Positions 42,901 to 51,404 of a DNA stretch of 64,000 nt are shown in pieces; position 1 is the stretch's first letter; the number at the start of each line of letters is the position of its first letter. Both the position numbers and the translations under genes were made by a program. Location: positions 186,001-250,000 of the forward strand of contig JBKBKC010000002.1 in assembly GCA_046294265.1 (NCBI GenBank), written 5' to 3'. The DNA is from JBKBKC01 sp046294265 (lineage in GTDB: Bacteria; Pseudomonadota; Alphaproteobacteria; Rhodobacterales; Rhodobacteraceae). The notes below the pieces were generated by a model. That model was not told where the DNA came from. It searched no databases and worked only from the letters and a program-made list of their open reading frames with translations.

Positions 42901-43422
42901 ACGGCGGCGGCGCAGGGCGGGCCGGTGCTGGCGAAACTCGCGGGCTCGGTCTCGGCGCGTCAGGAAAAGAAATCGGCGCGCGGCAACCGCTTCGCCTTCG
43001 TCAGCCTGTCCGACCCGACCGGCCTTTACGAGGTCACCGTGTTCTCCGACACGCTGGAGGCCGCGCGCGCCTTTCTGGAACCGGGCATGAACGTGGTCCT
43101 GACGGTCGAGGCCACGCCCGAGGGTGACGGCGTGAAACTGCTGGCGCGCGGGGCGCAGCCCATTGACGCGGTGGCGGATGAGGCGGCGGGCGCAGGCGTG
43201 CGCATCCACCTCGCCCGGGCCGAGGCCGCGTCGGGGGTTGCGGCCCTTCTCGCGCGGGTGGCGGCGGATGGCGCGCGCAAGGCCCGCGCCCCCGTGCGCA
43301 TCTGCGTCGCGGTGGACGGACGCGAGGTGGATCTCGTCTTGCCGCAGGATTATGCCGTGACGCCGCAGGTGAAGGGCGCGCTGCGCGCGGTTGCCGGCGT
43401 GGCGATGATAGAAGAAATTTAG
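39976..43422 (+). CDS. dnaE: DNA polymerase III alpha subunit
   Basis: The 1148-residue replicative polymerase has an N-terminal PHP domain (FIHLRVHTEYSLLEGA), a palm with catalytic Asp in MPDFDIDFCMDRR (about residue 415), the fingers, a helix-hairpin-helix region and an OB fold near residue 980-1050. The length and N-terminal sequence fit DnaE1 rather than the error-prone DnaE2. The start is ATG 39976. It is divergent from xdhA and is followed by the pst operon after about 130 bp. Confidence 0.95.
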   Translation: MSILYVPPRFIHLRVHTEYSLLEGAVPVKKLVGLCAEAGMPAVAVTDSNNMFAALEFSTLSMAAGVQPIIGCQISLAHDPAQPGERARLPAPVVLLAQDEAGYLNLMKLNSCLYIGKAGQVPQVTLAEMAAHAAGLICLTGGAEGPLGRLIQAGQGAKARALAERLASLFPGRLYVELQRHPGDGGVLPEAERATEGPMIDLAYDLGLPLVATNDVHFPKPAMYLAHDAMLCIAEGAYVDQQAPRRRLTPAHHFASEAEMCALFADLPEALETTVEIARRCAFAARKRAPILPRFAEDEVEELRRQARAGLADRLAVIPHAVPVAEYEARLDFELGIIEQMGFPGYFLIVADFIKWAKGQGIPVGPGRGSGAGSLVAYALTITDLDPLRYGLLFERFLNPERVSMPDFDIDFCMDRREEVIAYVQNRYGRDRVGQIITFGALLSKAAVRDVGRVLQLPYGQVDRLSKMIPVEGVKPVSITKALADEPRLREAAKEEVVGRLLDYAQAIEGLLRNASTHAAGVVIGDRPLDELVPLYQDPRSDMPATQFNMKWVEAAGLVKFDFLGLKTLTVIQNALDLLRQRGVEVDIGLIPLNDAKTYQLYASARTVAVFQVESSGMMDALRRMRPTCIEDIVALVALYRPGPMENIPVYCEVKNGLRPLESIHPSIDHILKETQGIIVYQEQVMEIAQVMAGYSLGGADLLRRAMGKKIAEEMARERPKFIAGATANGVSKEKAGEVFDLLEKFANYGFNKSHAAAYAVVSYQTAWLKANHPVEFMAAVMNCDIHLTDKLAIYKREVDRMGIPVVAPCVNASLATFGVRDGALVYALGALKNVGVEAMRAIVAARGDQPFADLPDLARRVDLKRLGKRPLEMLARAGAFDRLEPNRARVFEGLDALVAYSAAVHEAKSSAQVSLFGEGGADVPVPRLAFRDDWLPIERLAQEHQAIGFYLSGHPLDDYMPALRRRGVQTLAEVTAAAQGGPVLAKLAGSVSARQEKKSARGNRFAFVSLSDPTGLYEVTVFSDTLEAARAFLEPGMNVVLTVEATPEGDGVKLLARGAQPIDAVADEAAGAGVRIHLARAEAASGVAALLARVAADGARKARAPVRICVAVDGREVDLVLPQDYAVTPQVKGALRAVAGVAMIEEI

Positions 43423-43444
43423 CGCGACGCGGGACCCGACAAGT

Positions 43445-43463
43445 CCATTCATAAAACTGTCAC
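43445..43463 (+). promoter_or_regulatory. Predicted Pho box upstream of pstS
   Basis: CCATTCATAAAACTGTCAC resembles the PhoB consensus of two CTGTCAT-like repeats 11 bp apart; the second half is a near-perfect CTGTCAC. It lies about 90 bp upstream of pstS, and phoB itself ends the operon, so phosphate-starvation control is expected. Confidence 0.65.
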
Positions 43464-43554
43464 GCATCCGTTGCATATCCGTCGCGCGCGCTCGCTACGC
43501 CCGTCGCCGCGGGTGCGGTTCCGTGCCCCTCTGCGAATCCAGATGGAGACTCCC

Positions 43555-44595
43555 ATGTCCAGGATGAAACTCACCGCCTCGGTGCTGGCGATTGCCGCCG
43601 TGTCGGCCACCGCCGCCGCCGCGCGCGATCAGATCCGCGTGACCGGCTCTTCGACCGTGTTCCCCTATTCCCAGGCTGTTGCCGAAGAATTCGCCAACCA
43701 GACCGGCGCGCCCGCGCCCATCGTCGAATCGGTTGGCACCGGCGGCGGCTTCCAGGCCTTCTGCCAGGGCATCGGCGTGGCCCACCCCGACCTGACCGGC
43801 GCCTCGCGCGCGATCAAAAAGTCGGAATACGATCTCTGCGTGTCGAACGGCGTGACCGACATCTCCGAAGCGCTGATCGGCAACGACGGCCTGTCGATGT
43901 CGGTGTCGCGCGCCAACACCTTCGACTGGGACATGACCCTGGGCGAGATGTATCTGGCTCTGGCCGCTCAGGTTCCGGTTGGCGGCGAGTGGAAAGACAA
44001 CCCCTACAAGATGTGGAACGAGATCAACCCGGCGTTCCCCGCCGTCGCGATCACCGTGTACGGCCCCCCGCCCACCTCGGGCACCCGTGACGCCTGGGTC
44101 GAGATCGCGATGCACAAGGGCTGCAAACAGCTCGGCTACGTGAAGGAAGGCAAGTTCGACTCCAAGTGGGTCAACGAGAACTGCTCGCGCATGCGCACCG
44201 ACGGCCCGTTCATCGAAGCCGGCGAGAACGACAACCTGATCGTGCAGCAGCTGAACGCCAACCCGAACGCCATGGGCATCTTCGGCTACTCGTTCCTTTA
44301 CGAGAACCTGGACCAGCTGAAGGGCGTGAAGTTCGACGGAATCGAGCCGAACTTCGACACCATCGCCGCCTACAGCTACGAAGTGTCGCGTCCGCTCTAC
44401 TTCTACGTCAAGAACGCGCACCGCGGCGTGATCCCGAACCTGCAGGAATTCATCGAGGAATACATGTCCGATGACGCCCTGAAGGCCGGCGGCTACCTGG
44501 CCGAGCGCGGCATGACCCCGCTGCCGGAAGCGATGATGAAGGAATACCAGGCCAGCGTCATCGCGGGCAAGAACATCGAAGCCCCGACCAACTGA
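43555..44595 (+). CDS. pstS: Phosphate-binding periplasmic protein PstS
   Basis: PstS (346 residues) captures phosphate for the Pst importer. A signal peptide (about residues 1-23, ending ATAAAA) precedes the phosphate-binding loop VTGSSTVFPYSQ; GTGGGFQAFC and GPPPTSGTRDAW are further ligand-binding stretches. ATG 43555 is behind GGAGACTCCC. A strong hairpin follows the stop, which probably raises pstS mRNA relative to pstCAB. Confidence 0.96.
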   Translation: MSRMKLTASVLAIAAVSATAAAARDQIRVTGSSTVFPYSQAVAEEFANQTGAPAPIVESVGTGGGFQAFCQGIGVAHPDLTGASRAIKKSEYDLCVSNGVTDISEALIGNDGLSMSVSRANTFDWDMTLGEMYLALAAQVPVGGEWKDNPYKMWNEINPAFPAVAITVYGPPPTSGTRDAWVEIAMHKGCKQLGYVKEGKFDSKWVNENCSRMRTDGPFIEAGENDNLIVQQLNANPNAMGIFGYSFLYENLDQLKGVKFDGIEPNFDTIAAYSYEVSRPLYFYVKNAHRGVIPNLQEFIEEYMSDDALKAGGYLAERGMTPLPEAMMKEYQASVIAGKNIEAPTN

Positions 44596-44609
44596 TGCTG
44601 ATGTGATCC

Positions 44610-44641
44610 GATGTGCCGCCCGAACCCTCGGGCGGCACATC
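44610..44641 (+). terminator. Perfect 14-bp hairpin between pstS and pstC
   Basis: Arms GATGTGCCGCCCGA and TCGGGCGGCACATC enclose a 4-nt loop. No T-tract follows, so it is more likely a partial terminator or an mRNA-stabilising processing structure than a full stop, which suits a higher need for PstS. Confidence 0.75.
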
Positions 44642-44680
44642 ACCCCGTGAGGCCAACAAGATCTGGAACCCGAAGCGGCC

Positions 44681-46057
44681 ATGACCTCGATTGCATTCTT
44701 CATCCTCTTTGCGGTTGTCGTGCTCGGCTACGTGCTGAACCGCGCCGCGGCCAACCAGCTGCGCGACAAGGGCTTCCGCCTGCATTCGCTGGCCAGCTTC
44801 CACGGGCTCTATGCGGCGCTGATGGTCCTGGTGCCCACGCTGGTCTTTCTGATCCTGTGGCAGTTGTTTCAAGGCACGGTAATCGACCGGATGACGATGG
44901 CGGGCCTTCCGCCCGGGGTGGTGGACCGCAGCGATGTGGGTGCCACGCAGCTGATCCTGTCCGAGATCAAGCAGATTGCCGGTGGCCGCATTTTCGGCAG
45001 CCCCGAACCCTGGAAGGTCGCGGCGGCCGAGCGGATGACCGGACTGCGCTCCACGGCATCCACGCTGATGGTCGCTTTGACCGTCATTCTTTCCGGCGGC
45101 CTCGCGTTCTTTTCGTGGCGCCGCGTCGCGCCGGAGTTCCGCGCGCGCCAGGGCGCCGAAGGCATCGTTTCGGGCCTGATGATCTTTTGCTCGACCGTGG
45201 CGATCTTCACCACCATCGGCATCATCGGCTCGCTGGTGTTTGAAACCTACAAGTTCTTTTCGCTCGTGCCCTGGTACGAGTTCCTGTTCGGCACGAAATG
45301 GGAACCGCAGATCCCCCTGCGCGCGGACCAGATTGCAGCCGCAGGCGCGTTCGGCTGGCTGCCGGTGCTGCTGGGCACGCTGGTCATCTCGACCGTGGCC
45401 ATGTTCATCTCGATCCCGGTCGGCCTGATGTCGGCGATCTACCTCAACGAATTCGCCTCCAGCGGGTTTCGCAAGGTCGCCAAGCCGATCCTGGAAATCC
45501 TCGCGGGGATCCCGACGGTGGTTTACGGGTTCTTCGCCGTCCTGACCATCGCGCCGGCCTTGCGGGGGTTCGGGGAATATTCGGGCCTGCCGATCGCGCC
45601 GAACACGGCCATGGCGGCGGGCATCGTGATGGGGGTCATGCTGATCCCCTTCATCTCGTCCTTCGCCGATGACGCGCTCTCCGCCGTGCCGCGCAGCTTG
45701 CGTGACGGCTCGCTGGCGCTGGGGGCCACCCGCGCCGAGACGGTGCTGAAGGTTCTGTTCCCCGCCGCCATCCCCGGCATCGTCGGCGGTGTGCTGCTGG
45801 CCGTCAGCCGTGCCATCGGTGAGACGATGATCGTGGTGATGGCCGCGGGCCTGATCGCGAAGATGACGATCAACCCACTTGACTCGGTGACCACCGTGAC
45901 GGTGCAGATCGTCACGCTGCTGATCGGCGACAGCTCGTTCGACAACCCCAAGACCCTCGCGGCCTTTGCGCTTGGCATGATGCTGTTCGTGGTGACGCTG
46001 GGGATCAACGTGCTGGCGCTGCGCATCGTGCGCAAATACCGCGAAATCTACGATTGA
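44681..46057 (+). CDS. pstC: Phosphate ABC transporter permease PstC
   Basis: PstC (458 residues) is one of two inner-membrane channel subunits. It has an N-terminal extension with two or three helices (about residues 1-160) before the usual six-helix permease core (about 220-455). The EAA-like loop LRDGSLALGATRAETVLKVL contacts PstB. The long N-terminus is usual in alphaproteobacteria. ATG 44681 has only a weak ribosome-binding site. Confidence 0.95.
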   Translation: MTSIAFFILFAVVVLGYVLNRAAANQLRDKGFRLHSLASFHGLYAALMVLVPTLVFLILWQLFQGTVIDRMTMAGLPPGVVDRSDVGATQLILSEIKQIAGGRIFGSPEPWKVAAAERMTGLRSTASTLMVALTVILSGGLAFFSWRRVAPEFRARQGAEGIVSGLMIFCSTVAIFTTIGIIGSLVFETYKFFSLVPWYEFLFGTKWEPQIPLRADQIAAAGAFGWLPVLLGTLVISTVAMFISIPVGLMSAIYLNEFASSGFRKVAKPILEILAGIPTVVYGFFAVLTIAPALRGFGEYSGLPIAPNTAMAAGIVMGVMLIPFISSFADDALSAVPRSLRDGSLALGATRAETVLKVLFPAAIPGIVGGVLLAVSRAIGETMIVVMAAGLIAKMTINPLDSVTTVTVQIVTLLIGDSSFDNPKTLAAFALGMMLFVVTLGINVLALRIVRKYREIYD

Positions 46058-46062
46058 GGACG

Positions 46063-47370
46063 ATGCACATGACCGACGCGACCTCCTCTCCTGACGCCTC
46101 TGCCGCGGGCAAGATCGACTGGACCTCGGCCGAGATCGGCAAGCGCGTGAAATCGCGCAACGGCTCCGAGGCCCGGCTGAAATACATCGGCCTTGCCGCC
46201 ATCGGCTTTGCCTTCGCGATGCTGGCGACCCTTCTGGGGTCGCTGATCCTGACCGGGCGGCATGCCTTTACCCAGACCCACGTGACGCTGGACGTGACCT
46301 TCAGCCCCGATTTCATCAACCCCGACAACCTCGCGCGCTCCAACTACCGGGGCCTGATGCAGGCGTCGGTCGCGGCCTCGCTGCCCGGTCTGGCCGAGGA
46401 TGAACAGCGCAAGGCCGTGGGTGTCCTGTCCAACGCGGCGCAGTTCACCGCGCGCGACCGGATCGTGGCTGACCCTTCGCTTCTGGGAAAGACGATCAAG
46501 CTGAACGTGCCCACCTCCGACCCCTTCGACCAGCTTGCCAAGGGCCTGATCGACCGCGATACCCCCGAACAGTTCCGCCGCCTGAAGAACGACGAGATCG
46601 CGATCTTTGACCGCATGATCGCCGATGGCCGCGTGACCAAGCCCCTGAACACCGCCCTCATCAACAACGCCGACTCGCGCTTTCCCGAACTCGCGGGCCT
46701 GCGCGGCGCCATCGTGGGGTCGTTCTGGGCCCTTCTGACCTGTTTTGTCCTTGCCTTCCCGATCGGCATCGGTGCGGCGGTGTATCTTGAGGAATTCGCG
46801 CCGAAGAACAAGATGAGCGATTTCATCGAGGTGAACATCAACAACCTTGCCGCCGTGCCGTCGGTGGTGTTCGGCCTCCTCGGCCTTGCGGTGTTCGTCG
46901 GCGCCTTCGGCATGGGCCGCTCGGTCCCGTTGGTCGGCGGCATGGTGCTGGCGCTGATGACGCTGCCCACCATCATCATCGCCACCCGCGCGGCGCTCAA
47001 GGCCGTGCCGCCCTCGATCCGCGAGGCGGCGCTTGGCGTGGGCGCGTCGAAACAGCAGGTGGTGTTCCAGCACGTCCTGCCGCTGGCGATGCCCGGCATC
47101 CTGACCGGGACGATCATCGGTCTGGCGCAGGCGCTGGGGGAAACCGCGCCGCTGCTGCTGATCGGGATGAACGCCTTTGTCACCGCGGCACCGTCCAGCC
47201 CCTTCGACGCCTCGACCGCGCTGCCGACCCAGATCTTCATCTGGGCCGACAGCCCCGAACGCGGCTTTACCAGCCGCACCTCGGCCGCCATTCTGGTGCT
47301 GCTGGGCTTTCTTGTGATGATGAACGCCGTCGCCATCTATCTGCGCAACAGGTTTGAGCGGAAGTGGTAA
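46063..47370 (+). CDS. pstA: Phosphate ABC transporter permease PstA
   Basis: PstA (435 residues) pairs with PstC. A large periplasmic region (about residues 70-220) lies between the first helix and the permease core. The EAA loop reads IREAALGVGASKQQVVFQ. I chose ATG 46063, five bases after the pstC stop and behind GAGGA; ATG 46069 is equally possible. Confidence 0.95.
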   Translation: MHMTDATSSPDASAAGKIDWTSAEIGKRVKSRNGSEARLKYIGLAAIGFAFAMLATLLGSLILTGRHAFTQTHVTLDVTFSPDFINPDNLARSNYRGLMQASVAASLPGLAEDEQRKAVGVLSNAAQFTARDRIVADPSLLGKTIKLNVPTSDPFDQLAKGLIDRDTPEQFRRLKNDEIAIFDRMIADGRVTKPLNTALINNADSRFPELAGLRGAIVGSFWALLTCFVLAFPIGIGAAVYLEEFAPKNKMSDFIEVNINNLAAVPSVVFGLLGLAVFVGAFGMGRSVPLVGGMVLALMTLPTIIIATRAALKAVPPSIREAALGVGASKQQVVFQHVLPLAMPGILTGTIIGLAQALGETAPLLLIGMNAFVTAAPSSPFDASTALPTQIFIWADSPERGFTSRTSAAILVLLGFLVMMNAVAIYLRNRFERKW

Positions 47371-47387
47371 GGTCAGGAGAATACGTC

Positions 47388-48185
47388 ATGAACGACATGC
47401 GAATTGCGGAAAGAGACGTGGACAGCCATCAAGCCAAGATCACGGCACGCGGCGTTCAGGTGCATTACGGCACGACCCACGCGCTCAAGGACGTCGATGT
47501 CGATATCCTCGACAAGACCGTCACCGCCTTCATCGGTCCCTCGGGTTGCGGCAAATCCACCTTCCTGCGCTGCCTGAACCGGATGAACGACACGGTGGCC
47601 TCGGCCCGCGTGGACGGCACGATCCTGATCGACGGCCAGGACATCTATGACCGCCAGGTGGACCCGGTGCAGCTGCGTGCCAAGGTCGGGATGGTGTTCC
47701 AGAAACCGAACCCCTTCCCCAAGTCGATCTATGACAACGTGTCCTACGGCCCCAAGATCCACGGGATCACCCGCAACAAGGCCGAGCTGGATGCCATCGT
47801 CGAAAGCTCGCTGAAGAAGGCCGCGCTGTGGAACGAGGTCAAGGACCGGCTCGACAGCCCCGGCACCGGCCTTTCCGGCGGCCAGCAACAGCGCCTGTGC
47901 ATCGCCCGCGCCATCGCCACCTCGCCCGAGGTGCTCTTGATGGACGAACCCTGCTCGGCGCTCGACCCCATCGCCACGGCGCAGGTCGAAGAGCTGATCG
48001 ATGAGCTGCGGTCGTCCTTCTCGGTCGTGATCGTGACCCACTCGATGCAGCAGGCGGCCCGCGTGTCGCAGCGCACGGCCTTCTTCCACCTCGGCAATCT
48101 GGTGGAATACGGCGAAACCGGCACGATCTTCACCAATCCCAAGGATCCGCGCACGGAATCCTACATCACCGGCCGCATCGGCTGA
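47388..48185 (+). CDS. pstB: Phosphate ABC transporter ATPase PstB
   Basis: PstB (265 residues) energises phosphate uptake. It has Walker A GPSGCGKST, Q-loop VFQKPNPFP, signature LSGGQQQRLCIARA and Walker B VLLMDEPCSALD. ATG 47388 follows AGGAGA. It is 17 bp after pstA and 15 bp before phoU. Confidence 0.97.
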   Translation: MNDMRIAERDVDSHQAKITARGVQVHYGTTHALKDVDVDILDKTVTAFIGPSGCGKSTFLRCLNRMNDTVASARVDGTILIDGQDIYDRQVDPVQLRAKVGMVFQKPNPFPKSIYDNVSYGPKIHGITRNKAELDAIVESSLKKAALWNEVKDRLDSPGTGLSGGQQQRLCIARAIATSPEVLLMDEPCSALDPIATAQVEELIDELRSSFSVVIVTHSMQQAARVSQRTAFFHLGNLVEYGETGTIFTNPKDPRTESYITGRIG

Positions 48186-48200
48186 TCGGAGTAGCCTGTC

Positions 48201-48917
48201 ATGACGATGAACACAGAACCCCATATCATGGGCGTGTTTGACCGCGATCTTGAGGCGGTTCAGGCGATGATCATGAAGATGGGCGGCCTTGTCGAGGCGG
48301 CCATCCTGTCCGCCGCGCAGGCGCTGGAAACCCGCGACGAGGAACTGGCCGACAAGGTGCAACGCGGCGATGCCGCCATCGACGCGCTGGAGGAGCAGGT
48401 GAACGCCGAATGCGCCCGCCTGATCGCCCTGCGTGCGCCCACGGCCTCGGACCTGCGCACCGTGCTGACGGTGATGAAGATCGCGGCGGGCCTGGAACGC
48501 TGCGGCGACTATGCCAAGAACCTGGCAAAACGCTCCACCGTGCTGGCGCAGATGGCGCCCATCGGGTCCTCGGCCGGGTCGATCCGGCGCATGGCCAAGT
48601 CGGTCGAACAGCTTTTGAAAGACGCGCTCGATGCCTATATCTCGCGCGATGCCGAACTCGCCGCCGACGTTCGCCTGCGCGACAAGGAGGTTGACCAGAT
48701 GTATAACGCGCTCTTCCGCGAATTCCTCACGCACATGATGGAAGACCCGCGCAACATCACCGCCTGCATGCATCTGCACTTCATTGCCAAGAACATCGAG
48801 CGTGTGGGAGACCATGCGACGGGCATTGCCGAACAGGTGATCTATCTCGTGACGGGCACCCTCCCCGCCGAGCAACGGCCGAAGGGTGACTTGACCTCCT
48901 TCGAAAAAGGGGTCTGA
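48201..48917 (+). CDS. phoU: Phosphate signalling protein PhoU
   Basis: PhoU (238 residues) is built of two three-helix PhoU repeats (about 15-105 and 120-215) with the metal-contacting patterns RGDAAID and LRDKEVDQMYN. It links Pst activity to the PhoR/PhoB pathway and prevents excess phosphate uptake. The gene lies between pstB and phoB with short gaps. Confidence 0.96.
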   Translation: MTMNTEPHIMGVFDRDLEAVQAMIMKMGGLVEAAILSAAQALETRDEELADKVQRGDAAIDALEEQVNAECARLIALRAPTASDLRTVLTVMKIAAGLERCGDYAKNLAKRSTVLAQMAPIGSSAGSIRRMAKSVEQLLKDALDAYISRDAELAADVRLRDKEVDQMYNALFREFLTHMMEDPRNITACMHLHFIAKNIERVGDHATGIAEQVIYLVTGTLPAEQRPKGDLTSFEKGV

Positions 48918-48927
48918 AAGGACGGAC

Positions 48928-49620
48928 ATGGCAGGAAACGAACAACCGACGGTCCTCGTCGTCGAAGATGAAAGCGCGCAGCGCGAGGTGCTGGCCTACA
49001 ATCTGGAGGCCGAGGGCTTCCGGGTAGCCAGCGCCGAGAATGGCGAAGAGGCGCTGATCCTTGTCGATGAGGTCTCGCCCGACATCATCGTGCTGGACTG
49101 GATGCTGCCGAATGTGTCCGGTATCGAGGTTTGCCGCAGGCTCAAGGCCCGAGCCGACACCCGGCATGTGCCGATCATCATGCTGTCCGCGCGATCTGAA
49201 GAGGTGGACCGCGTGCGCGGCCTTGAAACCGGGGCCGATGACTATGTGATCAAACCCTATTCGGTCGTCGAACTCATGGCCCGCGTGCGCACCCAGCTGC
49301 GCCGGGTGCGGCCCTCGACCGTGGGCATGGTGCTGGAGTTCGCCGACATCCGGCTGGACCCCGAAAGCCACAAGGTCTTTCGCGGCACGGACACACTGAA
49401 ACTCGGCCCCACCGAGTTCCGCCTGCTGACCACCTTCATGGAGAAACCCGGCCGTGTCTGGAGCCGCGAGCAGCTTCTGGATCGCGTCTGGGGCCGCGAC
49501 ATCTATGTCGATACCCGCACCGTGGACGTCCACATCGGCCGTCTGCGCAAGGCGCTTTGCGCCTATGGCGGCGACGATCCGCTGCGCACCGTGCGCGGCG
49601 CGGGCTACGCGCTCGGCTGA
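48928..49620 (+). CDS. phoB: Phosphate regulon response regulator PhoB
   Basis: PhoB (230 residues) has a receiver domain with acidic pair DE (VVEDES), phosphoacceptor Asp in IIVLDWMLP and Lys in VIKPY, then an OmpR-type winged helix (about 130-228, FRLLTTFMEKPGRVWSREQLLDRVWG). It would bind the Pho box upstream of pstS. No phoR kinase gene is present in this operon within the window. Confidence 0.96.
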   Translation: MAGNEQPTVLVVEDESAQREVLAYNLEAEGFRVASAENGEEALILVDEVSPDIIVLDWMLPNVSGIEVCRRLKARADTRHVPIIMLSARSEEVDRVRGLETGADDYVIKPYSVVELMARVRTQLRRVRPSTVGMVLEFADIRLDPESHKVFRGTDTLKLGPTEFRLLTTFMEKPGRVWSREQLLDRVWGRDIYVDTRTVDVHIGRLRKALCAYGGDDPLRTVRGAGYALG

Positions 49621-49717
49621 CCGGTCAGACAGGGGACGCAGTGCAAGTCCACCTTGCCGGTTTGATCCCCGGCACAGCCTCCCCCGTCACCGAAGGCCCC
49701 GCCCGCGCCGAAATTTC

Positions 49718-49790
49718 CTAACGAAAGGTTGACGCGGGCAGGTCAAGCCCTTGATTTGTCACGGTCAGAAGCGTGTCCCACCGTGGGACA
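49718..49790 (+). repeat. Compound element copy B: CTAACGA / TTGATTT / TGTCCCACCGTGGGACA
   Basis: CTAACGA starts at 49718, TTGATTT at 49751 and the perfect palindrome (one central base) TGTCCCACCGTGGGACA at 49774. Spacing matches copies at 6639 and 57022. It lies between phoB and the convergent dienelactone hydrolase gene, 8 bp from the end of the latter. Confidence 0.8.
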
Positions 49791-49798
49791 GACCCGGA

Positions 49799-50701
49799 TC
49801 ACCCAAGGTGCGCCCGAAAATGCGCGATGGTCCGATCCCAGGCCAGCTTGGCCGCAGCCTCGTCATAGCGGGGCGTCGAATCGTTGTGGAACCCGTGGTT
49901 GGTGCCCGGATAGATGTGCGCCTCGTAGGGCACCCCCGCCGCCTTCAGCGCCGCCTCGAACGCAGGCCAACCCTCGTTGATCCGCGTGTCCAGCTCGGCA
50001 TAATGAAACAGCAGCGGCGCCCGGATCCGCGCCGCATCCTCGGGGCGCGGCTGGCGGCCATAGAACGGCACCGCCGCCCCCAGCCCCTCGAAAGCAACCG
50101 CCGCCGCCCCGGCCACCCCCCCGCCATAGCAGAACCCGGTGATCCCCACCCGCCCTGTCGAGGCCTCATGCGTGAACAGCCACTCCACCGCCGCCAGGAA
50201 ATCGTTCATCAGCCTGGTGCCATCCACCGTGGCCTGCAACTCCCGTCCCTTGTCGTCATTGCCCGGATAACCGCCCACCGACGACAACCCGTCCGGCGCC
50301 AGAGCCAGGAACCCGTCCTTCGCAACCCGCCGCGCCACATCCTCGACATAGGGGTTCAGCCCCCGGTTCTCATGCACCACCACAACCGCAGGCCAAGGCC
50401 CGTCCCCCGCCGGACGCACCATATAGGCCCGCACCTCGCCATGCCCGTCGGGCGAGGGGTAGGTCACATATTCCGCCACGATAGCCGGGTCAGCGAAACT
50501 TACCTGCTGCGCCAGCGCATAATCCGGCCGCATCATGTTCAAGAGCGCCACCGCGGTCAGCCCGCCGATGGCAAACCTGCCTGCCCGCTCAAGAAACTCC
50601 CTCTTCGTGATGCGCCCGTGTGCGTAGAAATCGTAAAGCTCCAAAAGCTCGGGGTGAAAATCTTTCGCCGTCAGCCGTCCTGATGCCTGATTGCCGTCCA
50701 T
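49799..50701 (-). CDS. Dienelactone hydrolase family protein
   Basis: The 300-residue alpha/beta hydrolase has the Cys-Asp-His triad of the family: GFCYGGG, FHYAELDTRI and TNHGFHN. The N-terminus includes HGRITKREFLERAG and a hydrophobic segment (about residues 45-60), which looks like an export signal with KR in place of the twin Arg, so it may be periplasmic or anchored. Its true ester or lactone substrate is unknown. Confidence 0.9.
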   Translation of the reverse strand: MDGNQASGRLTAKDFHPELLELYDFYAHGRITKREFLERAGRFAIGGLTAVALLNMMRPDYALAQQVSFADPAIVAEYVTYPSPDGHGEVRAYMVRPAGDGPWPAVVVVHENRGLNPYVEDVARRVAKDGFLALAPDGLSSVGGYPGNDDKGRELQATVDGTRLMNDFLAAVEWLFTHEASTGRVGITGFCYGGGVAGAAAVAFEGLGAAVPFYGRQPRPEDAARIRAPLLFHYAELDTRINEGWPAFEAALKAAGVPYEAHIYPGTNHGFHNDSTPRYDEAAAKLAWDRTIAHFRAHLG

Positions 50702-50936
50702 CCTGTCGCCCTCCGCGCCGCCCTCACCGAAATCCTAACCCACCCGAGCGAGATTTCCTCATCCCCTCCGCCCACAATCGCGTGAGTCCCGCGCGCCACA
50801 GGTGCCACCCCCTCATCTGGGGCCCGCGCAATCCGGCCTATGCAACAGATCGGTCCCGATCTATGGTCTTGTGGCTGACCGGGGGAAACACCCCGGCGCT
50901 TGAGGCAGGCACGACGAACAACAGGGGAGGGGGCCA

Positions 50937-51404
50937 ATGCGCTGCCCGTTCTGCGGAAATATCGACACCCAGGTCAAGGACTCGCGTCCGGCCGAGGATC
51001 ACGTCTCGATCCGGCGCCGCCGGTTCTGCCCCGCCTGCGGAGGACGCTTCACGACTTATGAGCGGGTGCAGCTGCGCGACCTCGTGGTGATCAAATCCTC
51101 CGGCAAGCGCGAGGATTTCGACCGCACCAAGCTTGAGCGCTCCATCCGCATCGCCATGCAGAAGCGTCCCATCGACCCCGAGCGGATCGACCAGATGATC
51201 TCCGGCATCGTGCGGCGACTGGAAAGCATGGGTGAAACCGACATCCCCTCCAAGGTGATCGGCGAGATCGTGATGGAAAGCCTCGCGCGGATCGACACGG
51301 TGGCCTATGTGCGCTTTGCCAGCGTTTACAAGAACTTCCAGGCCGCTGACGACTTCGACCGTTTCGTCAGCGAACTTCGGCCGAACAGCCCCGCTGAAGA
51401 GTGA
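50937..51404 (+). CDS. nrdR: Transcriptional repressor NrdR
   Basis: NrdR (155 residues) represses ribonucleotide reductase genes when dATP is high. It has an N-terminal zinc ribbon (CPFC and CPAC) and an ATP-cone domain (about 50-140, VIKSSGKREDFDRTKLERSI). ATG 50937 follows AGGGGAGGGGG. It overlaps ribD by 4 bp, a common arrangement. Confidence 0.97.
   Translation: MRCPFCGNIDTQVKDSRPAEDHVSIRRRRFCPACGGRFTTYERVQLRDLVVIKSSGKREDFDRTKLERSIRIAMQKRPIDPERIDQMISGIVRRLESMGETDIPSKVIGEIVMESLARIDTVAYVRFASVYKNFQAADDFDRFVSELRPNSPAEE

Noticed and set aside
39976..43422. Possibility that the polymerase is the error-prone DnaE2 partner of imuA
   Set aside because: The length, N-terminal PHP sequence and distance from imuA fit the replicative DnaE.
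44610..44641. A full intrinsic terminator after pstS
   Set aside because: There is no T-tract and pstCAB must be transcribed from upstream, so partial termination or RNA protection fits better.
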